Assembly: GCA_024138025.1 (NCBI GenBank)
Contig: JAMXBD010002805.1
Coordinates: 62,001-126,000, forward strand
Length of the DNA: 64,000 nucleotides
Direction of reading: 5' to 3'
Source: Combretum micranthum
Lineage: Eukaryota > Streptophyta > Magnoliopsida > Myrtales > Combretaceae
Positions 23,151 to 36,165 of the stretch are shown piece by piece. A program made the position numbers and the translations under genes. The notes below the pieces were generated by a model. The model searched no databases and was not told the DNA's origin. It saw nothing but the letters and a program-made list of their open reading frames with translations. Numbering within the stretch: position 1 is the first letter of the stretch; every line of letters begins with the position of its first letter.

Positions 23151-23410
23151 ACTTGTAATCTTCATCATATAATTTAAATTAATAACAATTTACAAATCCT
23201 TACTCATTAAAGTTGAAAATTAGTAGTAATATTACTAAAATAGCTTTAAATTTAACTTTTGAGTTTTAATTATAAATATTACATATAATAATAGCTAAAA
23301 AAATAATTCCATAAATATTTATTAATTTAAGTATTTTTGTTAATGATATTATAAATATTAACAACTATAGTTGTAAAGTTTAATGGAATTAAATTAATAA
23401 TAGTGATTTA

Positions 23411-25564
23411 TGTCACGCCCCATAGGGTACCCTAAACGTAACAGTCCGCCACATACCATATAAGATTCCCGAATTACCGCCTTAGTCTTTCGAGAGCCTT
23501 ATATAGATGTACGGCGTACCTTTACAACAATAGAGTACAAGTCCAAATGGAGATAAAAGCTTAATTTGGCATGCATTAGCAGTAGGATATAATTCATGAA
23601 ACATAAATAAATATTACATAATCTAAGGGACATTTCCCTGACAAAAGAATAATTAATGGTTATATACAGTGATCCAAGTCTTAGAAGTTTCCTATGGAAG
23701 TCAAATACAGAAAATCGACTTTTAGGGGAAACTCCTAGCTTCTGTACCTGTATAGCCGGGTCACACTGCCTAAGCCACAAATGGGATAGCTGCAAAAGGA
23801 ATGGACTGTAGGGACGTAAGCTAACTAGCTTATTGAGTGTAATCTTCACAATAACATTCATGTCTCAATAATTCAACAAGTAATTAAGCAAGCAAGTGAA
23901 TGCACCAAACACGTGAGTTAAACAAACATATAACCAGCCAGAAATCATATGTGGATGGACTTGCACCCTCCATCCCGGGTTAGCAGATTAACGAATACTG
24001 CGGTTACTAACTTTATGCCGTTTATGGTTCACGGTTAACCTACGATTATTCGATATCGTTTATGGATCACGATTAATCTACAATTATTCAATATCGTTTG
24101 TGGATCACGATTAACCTACAATTATTCGATATCGTTTATGGATCATGATTAACCTACGATTATTCGATATCGTTTATGGATCACGATTAATCTACGATTA
24201 TTCGATATCGTTTATGGATCACGATTAACCTACGATTATTCAATATCGTTTGTGGATCACGATTAACCTACAAATGCTAATGCTCCTTCCCCTTATGATA
24301 TGCACATGTCAAATTTGGCATTAGTCCAAGTAGTTGATTAAGCCATTTTACTTAGGCGATCAAACAATTTCTCAAACATTCCATTATAGCTAAGTAAACA
24401 ACCAAAATTTATCACCCGGTTTCGATATTCTAAATTTGAGTTCTCACATCATTATCAACATATGATTTCCCCTTTATTTGGCCTACATTCTAGTGCACTA
24501 CTTTACAAGCACATACAATAAATGAATCGAGAAGAAAAACTCACTCCGCCATAGGTTCGCCTTTCTTCTAGTAATAATAATCCGGAGGCAAAGAGTCAAT
24601 GTCCGCAGGTTCACCTATTCATATAAGAAATACCCTAATAAGTATTCTACCATCTTAGGATACTAAAACTCTAAGAAAACTTAGTGAAATCGAAATTCGC
24701 GTCATTTTCGAAGTCCCGATTTAAAATGGCCATAACTTGATCGTTTTAAGTTGGAATTTCACAAATTTTATATCGATTTCTATCTACTTCGGAAGAGCTT
24801 TCTAAATATGAAGTTTAAATCAAGTTTTGAAAATATCTAAGCCTCGGAAATGAGGGATCAGATCTGTACAGCGGTCATATTGATTCCGAAAATGTGGTTT
24901 TCATGAATGCACTTGAGATTCCTAAGTGCAAAATGAAACTAAATGCCATGGAAATGAGTTTCCCTATTATGAATGTCATGATATGAACTCTTAGGTGTCT
25001 AAGGTCTTATAGATTCTTAGACTTAAAGAATTTAAATAAACTTTTTCCTAGAAAATCATTTCATGCTATTGATTAACAAGTAAGTTTACTACACTTGGTC
25101 ATACTCACTTGTTATAAGGATTTTCTTTAGAAAAACTTCACTTTGTTTAAAGAAGTTTTGACCCTTATATTAGTTATATCCTAAGGCCTTTATTTAACAT
25201 CCTCATTTATAACTTTTTAAGTGGGTCTTATACTAGGGTGGTTCCAAAAATCCGAATTTATAAAACTTCATTTTCAAGTTGATTCTTTTAGGAAAAATGC
25301 AATTTATACTTAGATCTTTGAGTATTTATTTTACCTATACCCTAAGGACTTCATTTATTTGAGAAAATACTATTTTTGAAGTTGGAAAAATAATGTTTTC
25401 TAGCCATCTATCCATTATTACGAATTTGGTTTTCAAGACTTTTAACTCAAAACTTCTATTGGACTTCATCTCTTGTTTTCAAATATTTTCTTTAGTAAAA
25501 ACTCATTTAGACTCATGAAAAATATTACCAAACATTATCTATCACCTATAGGCTTCATTTTTCT
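23411..25564 (-). repeat. LTR 1 (truncated), Tekay-like superfamily
   Basis: Begins TGTCACGCCCCATAGGG at 23411; the five bases before it are ATTTA. It follows the usual LTR order, including a tandem repeat near +608 and the GGCCATAACTTG core at about 24710-24796. At about 25564 it changes abruptly into sequence matching the middle of LTR B, so its own end is lost. Confidence 0.75.
24019..24271. repeat. 38-bp minisatellite, about 7 copies, in LTR 1
   Basis: Units start with CGTTTATGGATCACGATTAA at 24019, 24057, 24095, 24133, 24171, 24209 and 24247, an exact 38-bp period. Copies differ by a few C/T and G/A changes. There are no spacers, so it is a tandem array. Confidence 0.95.
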
Positions 25565-26960
25565 TATTAAGGTTTATTAGGGGCGATCAATCAATTTAGC
25601 AACAATAAACAATCAATTTAGCAACAATAAACAATCGTACAAGTAAGTAAACAAAATTATTTAAACAAGCAGATCAAAGTTGCGATATTCTTAATTCTCA
25701 ATTCACGCATAAACATAGAATCATAAATATACGCATAATCCCGAAATCCCCAAATATATTCGTTTTTATCTTTTCTTAGTATACTAATGCTACTACATTA
25801 CAAGCACAAGCAAGGTAACGAAATTAGAAGGAATAACTCACTCGTCCATTTCGCTATCTTCTTAGTCGTAGTAATCCTCGGGTAGGGTATTCTCGTATAC
25901 TTCGTCACCTAGACAAAAGAAATACCCGGGATAAGTCTTTCATGAATTTTATTCTTGGAGATTCTAAACTTTACTTAAAATCGCGGTAAAATCGTATAAG
26001 AAGAAATTCCAACTTAAAATGGCCATAACTTGCTCATTTTAACTCGGAATTTCTCATATGATATACCGTTTTCTACCTATTCGAAAAGTTCTATCCATTT
26101 CTAAACTTATCTTAGTCATAAAAGGTCATTTGGGTTCCGAAAAAGTTAGGTACAGATTTAAAACGAATTTTTCTAAACTTTTGCAAAAATCCATTTTCTA
26201 GCTCGACTCCATTTTAAAGAAAATCCTTTTGTAACAATATATGTATATAATTATATATTTGATAAACACTTCGAATATATAGGCAAGCTCACTTTATATC
26301 CAAAAATCCTAATGGTAGTGTCTCAACAATTTATTTCATAAAACAATTCATTTAAACTTTAGCTTTGAAAACTTCCTTTCAAGTATTTAAAAAAACTTTA
26401 TATTTTTCTTAGGTTGTTATAAATGAGTATAATCTTATTTTATTTTCTTCATTCCTCTTTCCAAAACAAGCAAATTCTCCTTTAACCCTAGTCTTTCATA
26501 AATTTCATTTCTAGTGATAAAAGATTAATTTATTTGTCGAAAACCTTTTCATAATTTGTTTATTTAAGATGGTCTTAGAAAATGAGTCTTGTTTTCTTAT
26601 ATTCTTTTCTAAAATATAAGCTTTTAGTTTCCAAAACTCGTTCTTTCATCTTTTTTGAAAAGAATCATCTTTTATTGATAAAATCCATTTTTGTTTAATC
26701 TATTTATATTCTTTTGAAAATGAGTTCCTTCTTTTTAGAAATTTGAAAATCATTATTTTTCCTAAGTGGGTTCATCACCTTATGAATTTATCTTAACTTT
26801 GAAAAGTAGTTTGTTTTCTTAGTTTTATTCGAAGTTTAAAAGAGTTTAAATCTTGAGCTTTTTGTAAAGACTTTTAATATTAATAAATTATATTACTAAA
26901 AGCTTAGGTTAACATATATACAAAGAAAATATTTATTTCTTATGATTCCTTGAAAATCTA
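25565..26960 (-). repeat. LTR B' internal fragment
   Basis: Closely matches 32695-34064 of LTR B, from AAGGTTTATTAGGGGCGATC through the conserved core (26003-26087). One 27-bp unit (CAATCAATTTAGCAACAATAA...) is duplicated near its left end. It has neither LTR terminus. Confidence 0.75.
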
Positions 26961-26962
26961 TG

Positions 26963-26967
26963 TCACG
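26963..26967. repeat. TSD of solo LTR C (left), TCACG
   Basis: Matches 31848-31852. The target was the TG/TCACG/CCCCG start of LTR B. Confidence 0.88.
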
Positions 26968-29900
26968 TGTCACGCCCGAAGGGTACCCTAAACGTGGCAG
27001 TCCGCCGTACACAATATTAAAGCCTAAGAATGACCACCTCAGTCACGCGAAGGCTTCCATACTATGTACAAGGCGTCTAACACATGGAGGAGACTCATCG
27101 GAGTAATACATTTTACGTTGATATAGCTTGAGTAACAATGTAAAGGAAATACAAATTTACTATACTTCAGATACAATTCACTACACTTCAAAATACAAAT
27201 CATTCAACTCCAATTACATTCATCCACAGACTTCCCTACACAAACTATTACAAGACAAATCATAACACTAGCAGATAACTTCAACCATTCGTATTCCTTG
27301 CCGAAATCCCAAAGTCATTCCCGACTTCAGCCAATTCGGTTCCCACCTTGCATTCTTGAGATAACCTGTTCATTTAAACAACTATTGGGGTATAAGCTAC
27401 ACTAGCTTAGTGAGAATTCCCTTAATTCCGTACCATAACAAACAAGTATTAGTCAATCATATGCTATGCATGAACAAACACGTGAGCAAGCAATTATGCG
27501 TGGGTATCCGGAACCCACACCGAACGGATTTACGCCCTCCGTATCTGGGTTAGGAATGGTATTGGGTCTACACGACCGCATCTAGTCCCCAAGCCCTCGG
27601 CTCTTAGCACTCGACTCGGCTAGGCTCATCCAAGAATGCATCCACATGCGCCTTAGTACCCCTGAATGAGCTCTGGCACCGGGTTCGTTATCCAAACGAG
27701 TCATCCACGGACCATACCGATCGACCTGCGTAGGAGTAGCATGCTACCAAATGCAATATGTCCAATGCGATGCATGACCAATTTAATTTTTGCTTGGGTC
27801 AAAATATTTATACATTCTTAGAGTGACCAACCAATATCACACATATAACAAAAATAATATGAACGGTGCAACTATTCAATCAAATCGTGGTTTCGATATG
27901 CTTTAGTATTCTTTGGCATACATTCATCACAGTCTCATCATATCTCCCATCCCCATTCATATCAATTTTTATCTTATTCCTATAATTCTAATGCAACTAA
28001 CTACAAGCACAATCAAGGTAACAAAACAAGGAGAAAACTCACTCGGCCATTGGATCACCGGTCTTCTAGTAATAATAATTCGGTAGCAGGGAATCGTCGA
28101 TCTCGGGATCTCCTAAAAAGGAAGAAATACTCTAATAAGTATTTCAACTCAAACTAATCTAAACGATCTTATACAAACTATCAAATTCGTAATTCTCGTC
28201 CTAAGCGGGAATTCCAACTTAAAACGGCCATAACTTGGTCATTTTAACTCGGAATCTCGCAAATTATATATCGATTCCTATCTACTTCGAAAGATCTATC
28301 TAATTCTAATATTATTTTCAAGTTTTGAAAACTTTGAAGCTTCGAAAAGTTCGGATCAGATTAGGGCAGCAACAATTTCAATTTTCGAAAAATAGTTTTG
28401 TGAGAGTTTGAAATGTTCCTACTATAGAAATTGGCTATACATGCAATATGAATGATTTCCTAACATGAATGACATGAGATGAGCTTAATGTATGCATGAT
28501 CTTGATGATTTTTGCTAAAAGGAAATTTTATAACTTTTATTTTGCAAGACCATAACAACAATTACTTATGAAAAATCTAGTTTCCTAACTTTGATTATTT
28601 CCATTTGTTTTGGTTTTGTTACTTAAGAAAATATAATTATTTTTGTCAAAATTGAGTGTTCATTATATATATTACTTATGATCTTCATTTCTACATAAAA
28701 TTTCCATTTTACACTTTGTAAACATGTTTTCAAGTGGGGTTGATTCCAAAATCCGAATTTGGTAAAAATTGTTTTTTTTGAGTGATTCCTTTAGGAAAAA
28801 CTTGTTTAAAGCATTAAAATTTAAGGCTTTACTATATCAATGGTCTAAGGACTTCATTTAACACATAAAACTTGCAATTTGAGCTCAAATACTAAGTGAT
28901 TACTTATGCATCATCTCAAATTACGAATTTTGACAATTGATCACTAACCAATAATTTTTCATTTTAATTCCATTACTTGTTTAACTCCTTACTCATGCCT
29001 AAACTCATTTTAACTTGTAAAAATCATTGCTTAATGATATCTATTACCTATATACTTCATTTTTCACATAAAACATGAGTTTTGGAATTGATACATGGGT
29101 TCTAAAAATTGGTCTTGGTTGGAATCCGAATTTACAAAATTCATTTTTGGTTATATCTTTTGATAAAATCTATCTAAGCTCATGAAAATCCATTCCTTAC
29201 ATATCCTATCCTAAGAGCCTTTCATTTCTTAAATAAAAACTTCATTTTTGAGTTGGTAAACATGTTTTTAAAATAGGCCTTGGCCAAAATCCGAAAATAG
29301 GATTTTTGTTTTGAAAATAACTTTTGAAAATCACATTAGATTCTTGTAAAAAGAAGTCTTGATGATATACATATATTAAGCCTTCATTTTCTTAAGTAAA
29401 AATTACATTTTGACACTTGGAAAGTGGTTTTTAAATATTGGTCTTGCCAAAATACGAATTTCATAATTTTGTTTGAGTTCATAACTAAGATCTATACTTA
29501 ATATGAACATAAACATAAACAAATGCATGGTAATAAGCTATAAACATCATGGATCTAAACTTTACTTATCAAAATCTTTCATTTATGGTATCTATACCCT
29601 AAGCCCTTCATTTTAAATGAAAAATACACATTTTGAAGTTGAAAAACCACTTTTCTAAATATGGTTCCATTTTCATCCGAATTTCCAAAAATGGTTTTTG
29701 TTGAAAATAAAATAGATCTTGAGTTTCTTAACACATTCCTACTATCCTCATGCTATTACAAGTTGCTTATGAACATAAAACAAAAGTCTAATGCATTCAT
29801 GAACTCCAAAACTCTAGATCTAGTTTTCTAAACTAGTTTCAAATGCATGAATCACTATGTGGATGATAGATCTATGCATGAATCATAAGAAATAACAAAA

Positions 29901-31847
29901 ATAACAACTTAAATGACAAGATCTATGGCATAAACAAAAATCAAAGCTACAACAATTTAGATCTACAAAATATATCAACTTTAAACAAGAAAATAATTGC
30001 AATACAAGATAATAAAAGTGGAGAAGAGAAAGATTTCATTTTTGGCATCATCATCCTAAGCTTTTAAGCTTATGGAAGGTCATTTGATGCATGAAACCTT
30101 CATTACACTTTACCTATATCACCTATGGAGCTTTAGGAAGAAGATTGGCTTAGAAATCTTTAAAAATGAAGTGTGGAAGCCATGAAAGAAGAAGGGGGCA
30201 GCTTGTTTTCCATGGAGGAACAAGAGGAAATGAAGAAGAAAGAGAGGAAAAAAGAGAGAGAAAGACTAAAGAATGAAAAAGGAAGGAATGAGTAAATGAA
30301 AGGGAGAGAGAAATGAGTGTATTAAATGAATGAAAGAGAGAAAAAAAATAAAACAAGGGCAGATTTTGGGGAGGGGATTCACGTGAATTGGGAGAGAGAG
30401 AGAGTGTGTTTTGTTGAATTTTGACTTGAATTTAATTTGTGTAATAAATGTGTATGTGTAGCTTCTTAAAGAAGGAGTAGAATTTATTTAATTTAGTCAA
30501 AATAGGAATAAATGAAGGACAATGGCAGCCATAAAGAAGGAAAAATCTGCCATGAAGTGTGGGATTATGTGTAGAAAGATTGAAGTGAAAAGGAAGTGAT
30601 ATGTGTAAGGTGTACTTGAAAAGATGGGTTGTAAGAGTACTTTCTTAATAAAATAAAACAAAATAAAATAAAATTAGAAAAAAATTCCAAATAATTGTAG
30701 CAGATTTTTCATAATTAAAATTAAATAATTATTTGAATTATTTTAGTATTTTAACAAATATGTTACCGGTATGATCAAAATACGCGAATATGGGCTATAA
30801 ATGATATTTTTATAACCCGAAAAATTCTAAAAAATTATTTTATGAAAATAACAATATTTTTGAAATATTTTCCAATTATTAAATTAATTTATTTTATTTT
30901 TAGTATCGGATCTTAAACAGAATCTGATCCCGTAAAGACCCGAAATGAATTAAATTTTAGAAAAACAAAATTTTCTATAACATATAAAATATTTATCTAA
31001 AAATATAAGGCTTTATAAAATAATAAAATTTTGTAATGAAATAAAAATGAATAGTGCAAAAGACTAATCAATTACCGGTAATAATGGAAATACGATAAAA
31101 AGGTTATAACTGTAACTTTTATAACCCGAAAAATTATATAACTGATATTTAGAAATCTTATGAAATTACGAGTCTAACGGTACTATTGGTATATTTTTGA
31201 TATCTCGAGCCCGGGACACGCTTTTCGAAGTCTGTATCCGAACGGGTTCGAAATAGGTCAAAAATTTACCAATCTGATATTTTTAAACAAACTCATATTA
31301 CTATGAGCTATTCTACATATCTAAACTACATCTCGGCCTCTAGGGTTAGGGGCGCTAGATTGCCGGACTTACACTATTGTATTCTGGTTAGGGTTTCCGG
31401 GTGATTTTCCGGTTTAGACCTTTGCCAATTTGGAAACTGATATTTATGTTTATACAATATATTTAATTTGAGAAATTTATTTTAAATTTTATTTTTGTAA
31501 GTATTTAATATCTTTTAATGTTTTCGGAATTCTTGAATTGAGTTATATTTTCGAAAGTCAATCGTTATTTGCTTTTTAATAATTTGTTTTTGAGCTTTCT
31601 ATTACCTGTTTGTATAAGTCGGAGTTAAATATGGAATTTTTCGTACGTCGGGGTTTTGAATTTGAAGACCACTGAGTTCTTATTTTATTGTTTAAAGATT
31701 TTCATTTTCTCAAGATTAAGAAGTTTCTGAATTCGTTTGTGAATTAGGACTTATCGAAATTCGGTTTTAATTTGGAGTGATTTTTAGGGTTTATTTTCGA
31801 AGTTCATCTTAAAATTATTTATTGAATGAAATTTTCCGGGACTTACA
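26968..31847 (-). repeat. Solo LTR C (4,880 bp)
   Basis: Complete LTR with TGTCACGCCC at the left, TTTTCCGGGACTTACA at the right and TSD TCACG on both sides, with no internal region. A solo LTR of this kind forms by recombination between the two LTRs of one element. It contains the conserved core at about 28208-28290 and the terminal-half block with TATTACGAG-like words. It is the closest relative of LTR X. Its short ORFs have no recognisable domain. Confidence 0.9.
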
Positions 31848-34800
31848 TCACGCCCCGAGGGGTACCCTAAACGTGGCAGTCCGCCGTACACAATACTAAA
31901 GCCTAGGAATGACTACCTTAGTCATGCAAGGCTTCCATATCATGCACAAGGCGTACATCACAACCAAGGGAACGCATCGGAGTAGCGCAATTTATATTGA
32001 TAATAATAAATAACAAGGCAAAGAGAATACTTATCATAAAACATACATATTGCGTCTCAAGTCTTAGAGGCATAACCTACTTCAAATAAATATACATTAC
32101 TTATCATATAGGTCATTTCATATAAAGAACCTTACAACATTACTTCATCTTATGATCCCATCTCCTTCGTCGAAGCTTAACCATCCATCCATGACTTCCT
32201 TAATGTCATGATCCTCAATTTAAGCAACTAGTATACCTGTTTCATCAAATCTATAGGGGTATAAGCTACAACTAGCTTAATGAATATTCCTTTTCATTCG
32301 CACCATATTTTCAAACAAGTTTATTTATTTAATCACACATATGCTATGCATACAATGCAACAATCACATGATTACGCGAATATATATAGTCATCCGGAAA
32401 CCATATATAGAACGGATTTACCCCTCCGTATCAAAGGTTAGGGAATCGGGGTTGAAGGTCCTCGACCTTCTACTGCTAGTCCCCAGGTCCTCACCCACAG
32501 CGTTCGATTGGCTCGGCTCCGAACCTAGAGTCGCTTTCCCCAAGCGATTTGGATTCTCCAGGAAGGAACATGGCCCGTGGCACCGCACGATCACAGCCAA
32601 TCCAACTCCACGCGTAGGAGTAGCAGCCTTCCAAAATAGATGTGACTCGATGGATACTATGCATGAACGTTTTATTGTTCTTAGGTCAACCTTATTAAGG
32701 TTTATTAGGGGCGATCAATCAATTTAGCAACAATAAACAATCATACAAGTAAGTAAACAAAATTATTCAAACAAGCAGATCGAAGTTGCGATATTCTTAA
32801 TTCTCAATTCACGCATAAACATAGAATCATATACATACGCATAATCCCGAAATCCCCAAATATATTCATTTTTATCTTTTCTTAGTATACTAATGCTACT
32901 ACATTACAAGCACAAGCAAGGTAACGAAATTAGAAGGAATAACTCACTCGTCCATTTCGCTATCTTCTTAGTCATAGAAATCCTCGGGTAGGGTATTCTC
33001 GTATCCTTCGTCACCTAGACAAAAGAAATACCCAGGATAAGTCTTTCATGGAATTTCTATTCTTGGATATTCTAAACTTTTCTTAAAATCACGGTAAAAT
33101 CGTATAAGAAGAAATTCCAACTTAAAATGGCCATAACTTGCTCATTTTAACTCGGAATTTCGCATATGATATACCGTTTTCTACCTATTCGAAAAGTTCT
33201 ATCCATTTCTAAACTTATCTTGGTCATAAAAGGTCATTTGGGTTCTGAAAACATCAGGTACAGATTTAAAACGAATTTTCTAAACTTTTGCAAAATCCAT
33301 TTTTCTAACTCAACTCCATTTTAAAGAAAATCCTTTTGTAACAATATAAATATATATTTGATAAACACTTTTGAATATATAGGTATGCTCACTTTATATG
33401 CAAAAATCCCAATGGTAGTGTCTCAACAATTTATTTCATAAAACAATTCATTTAATCTTTAACTTTGAAATTTTCTTTTCAAGTATTTAAAGAAACTTTA
33501 TATTTTTACTAGGTTGTTATAAATGAGTATATTCTTATTTTATTTTCTTCATTTCCTTTTCCAAAACAAGTAAATTTTCCTTTTAACCTTAGTTTTTCAT
33601 AAATTTCGCTTCTAGTGATAAAAGATCTATTTTTATCAAAAAAGTATATTGGGTCGTTCAAAACCTTTTTATAATTTTGTATTTAGGATGGTTTTAGAAA
33701 ATGAATTTTGTCTTCTTATATTCATTTCTAAAATATAAACTTTTGCTTTTCAAAACTTGTTCTTTCATTTCTTTTGAAAAGAATCATTTTTATAAAATCC
33801 ATTATTATAAATCTTACCTCATTTATATTCCTTTGAAAATTAGTTCCTTCTTTTAGAAATTTGAAACTCATTATTTTTCCTAAGTGGGTTCATAACTTGA
33901 TGAGTTGATTTTTTTTTGTCTTAACTTTGAAAATTAGTTTGTTTCTTAGTTTAGAAAAGAGTTTAAGTCTTAAACTTTCGATATTAACGATTTATTTTTC
34001 TAAAAACTTAGATTACCATAAAATACAAGGAAAATATTTATTTATGTTTTCTTGGTAAAACTATCTTTGTTATTTAAGAAAACTTGAGAAAACTCGTATT
34101 ATTCTATTTCTAGGTTGTTGATAATAACTTCATGTTTTTGTGGTAAATCATATAATTGGAAACTTAGCTTTGAGTTCATTTAGTAAAACAAGATTCTATT
34201 TTTAGACTAGTTGAGACATTAACATTATGCAAATGCAAGTATCATGAGCATATAAAATAATAAGAACATAAGAAAATACTAAAAATAATTAATGAGCAAG
34301 AAAATAAAATATCAAGCATTGGGAACCTTAGCTTCATCAAGGAATCCCGATCAAGTATTGGAGCCTTAGCTTGGTCAAGGCATCCGGGACTAAGAATGGA
34401 CTAGTCCCGAAAGATTAAAGAAAATAAATGAAAGATTATTTTGACTTGATATGGACAAGTCTAAGACTAGAAAGACTAGTCTTAATATCAACATAAAATA
34501 AATAAATTGCATAGCTAACAAACAAATGACCTTATATGCTCTAAATAAATATATATATATATACATAATACTATACATATAAGCAAATAATCACAATAAT
34601 AATAACAACATAATAAAATAGGAAGTTTATGTACAAGAACAAAACATGAACATGTTGTTGCTTTTACTACTCATATGAGTTTCAAAACAACACCATAGTC
34701 ATGTTAAGTTACATGACATGGATGAATAATAGATGGAAGAAATATTTACCTAAGGTATGTAAGAGGTATGAAGATGGTAGTGATTGTATGGTTATGTGGT

Positions 34801-36165
34801 TATGGAGAGATGTAGTTGTATTACATAAAGAGAGTTTTGGTAGGAGAGATTTTCTTCTTACAAGAAGAGTGTCTTGTAAGAGTATGGAGAGAGTGTTTAG
34901 AGAGAATTTTTGCATAAATTCTTTACTTAAGAAAGGTGTGAAGAAATGAGAAGAGGAGAGGTGGTATTTATAGAATTTTTGGAGTGGAATTTAGATGTAA
35001 TAAAATAAATTGAAAAAGAAAAATAATTGAGATGGAGAGGGGAGGGATGGTGCCGGTTTTGGCTTTGTGAGAGGAGGAATTTGTTTTATTTTTATTTGTT
35101 TGTGTAATAAAGAAGTAATGTGTAAAGTTAATGTGAATAAAGGTGTATTGGAAATGAAAAAAGTAAGAAAATAGATATGTAGGTGTAAGAAATAGGTGTA
35201 AGAAAAAGTAGAGATAGTGAAATAGTAATGAATAGTAGAAAAGTACTATGAATAGTAGACTAGACAATTAAAGTACCGGTAGTAATAAAAATACGTGTAA
35301 TAATGATATCTATTTTAACTACTGAAAAATTCTAAAACTGATATTTTTGGAATCCTTGTATTTTTACGAGTTTATTAGTATAAATAGGATATTTTTAATA
35401 TTCCGAGCTCCGGGACACGCTTTTCGAGAACCGATCCCGTTTGGGTCCGAAGGTCACTCGAAATTTGCGAATATGATATTTTTATGTTACCCTATATTAT
35501 TACGAACTATTCTAGGTCATTAACTTAATTTCGTTTTCTAGGGTTTGGAAACGCGGGATTGCCGGATCTTAAACACTAGGGTTCATTATAGGCTTGTTGA
35601 CTTTTAGGGTTCCGTTTTGATTTCCGATTTTACTGAGTTATTCGTAAGATCGTATAATTTTTGAGTTTTGATCGTTTTAAAATTTTAGCTCGAAATTTAT
35701 GTTTTATTTTATTTGTGATTATTTAATAGTTTTTAGTTCTCGGAATCGTTTAACCGAGTCTAGGGTTATGAGTTGACTCAGTTTGACTTTTGGTGAGAAT
35801 TTGAAATTTGTGATTTTGAAATTTATCGAAGGTTTTAAGATTTTGCTGTTGATCGTTATTTGGATATATTGTCTTGATTTGCGTGTTAGGAAACGGTTAG
35901 GTGATTTAATTGATGTACGGACGTTGATTAAACCGTAGTTAGACTTTATATTTCGTTTCAAGGGTTCTGTTTTCTTAAGATTGAGAAAACTCGTTTTTGT
36001 TCTCATTTGGAATTAAGTTTTAACTTGGTTCGAGTTTTAGGGTTTCGTTTCCGGTATTTGACTCGGTCAGAATTGAGTTTTAATCTCAAGTTGATTTTTC
36101 GGGTTTTTGATATTTATACTTCTAGAATTATTTTTAAGGATTATGAAAATTTTTGGGGGTTTACA
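31848..36165 (-). repeat. LTR B (main part; first 2 bp at 26961-26962)
   Basis: Starts TG at 26961, is interrupted after two bases by solo LTR C, resumes at 31848 (TCACGCCCCGAGG) and ends GGGGGTTTACA at 36165. It is nearest to solo LTR D. The next base on the right is element G protease, with no polypurine tract, and the flanks (ATCTA left, CTTAT right) do not match. It is therefore not a normal 3' LTR of G nor a clean solo LTR; recombination is likely. Confidence 0.8.
34965..34972 (-). promoter_or_regulatory. TATA box of LTR B
   Basis: The minus strand reads TATAAATA followed by CC, preceding a purine-poor leader. The same TATAAATA(C)C lies at the same place in four other LTRs, so it is the likely core promoter. 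Confidence 0.6.

Larger units (their letters stand above)
9322..23410 (-). mobile_element. Element F: Tekay/Del-like Ty3/gypsy chromovirus (nested, decayed)
   Basis: Minus-strand element with the remaining end of its 3' LTR at 9322-9426 and its 5' LTR starting at 20569. Its internal region carries chromodomain, integrase, RNase H, RT, protease, gag and a pre-gag ORF. Without the copia element the internal region is about 6.0 kb, normal for Tekay/Del. RT-region motifs such as GISVDPEKI and VTEVRSFL with GYYRKFV are typical of that clade. Later insertions into it are LTR X (in the 3' LTR), the copia element (in gag) and the hAT-like element (in the 5' LTR). The far end of the 5' LTR cannot be found; it is cut at 23410 by another LTR. 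Confidence 0.85.
20569..23410 (-). repeat. Element F 5' LTR (truncated, with hAT insertion)
   Basis: Starts TATCACGCCTCGAGGGTACCC next to ORF0, a degenerate form of the TGTCACGCCCCG...GGGTACCC end seen in the other LTRs. It runs as AT-rich non-coding DNA until LTR 1 begins at 23411. Its distal end (...GGGGCATACA in the 3' copy) is not found. Confidence 0.65.

Noticed and set aside
23499..23861. 120-codon minus ORF in LTR 1
   Set aside because: Lies wholly in LTR terminal sequence and is not open in the other LTR copies.
24019..24271. Regular 38-bp repeats resembling a CRISPR array
   Set aside because: Units are directly joined with no unique spacers, and the setting is a plant LTR; it is a minisatellite.
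32341..32727. 128-codon ORF in LTR B as a possible gene
   Set aside because: The same region in LTR D (51157-51399) is open only in part and differs by indels; it is GC-richer LTR sequence with no domain.
35719..36006. Short ORFs near the LTR B end as coding
   Set aside because: This is the conserved terminal half of the LTR, repeated in other LTRs without an open frame.
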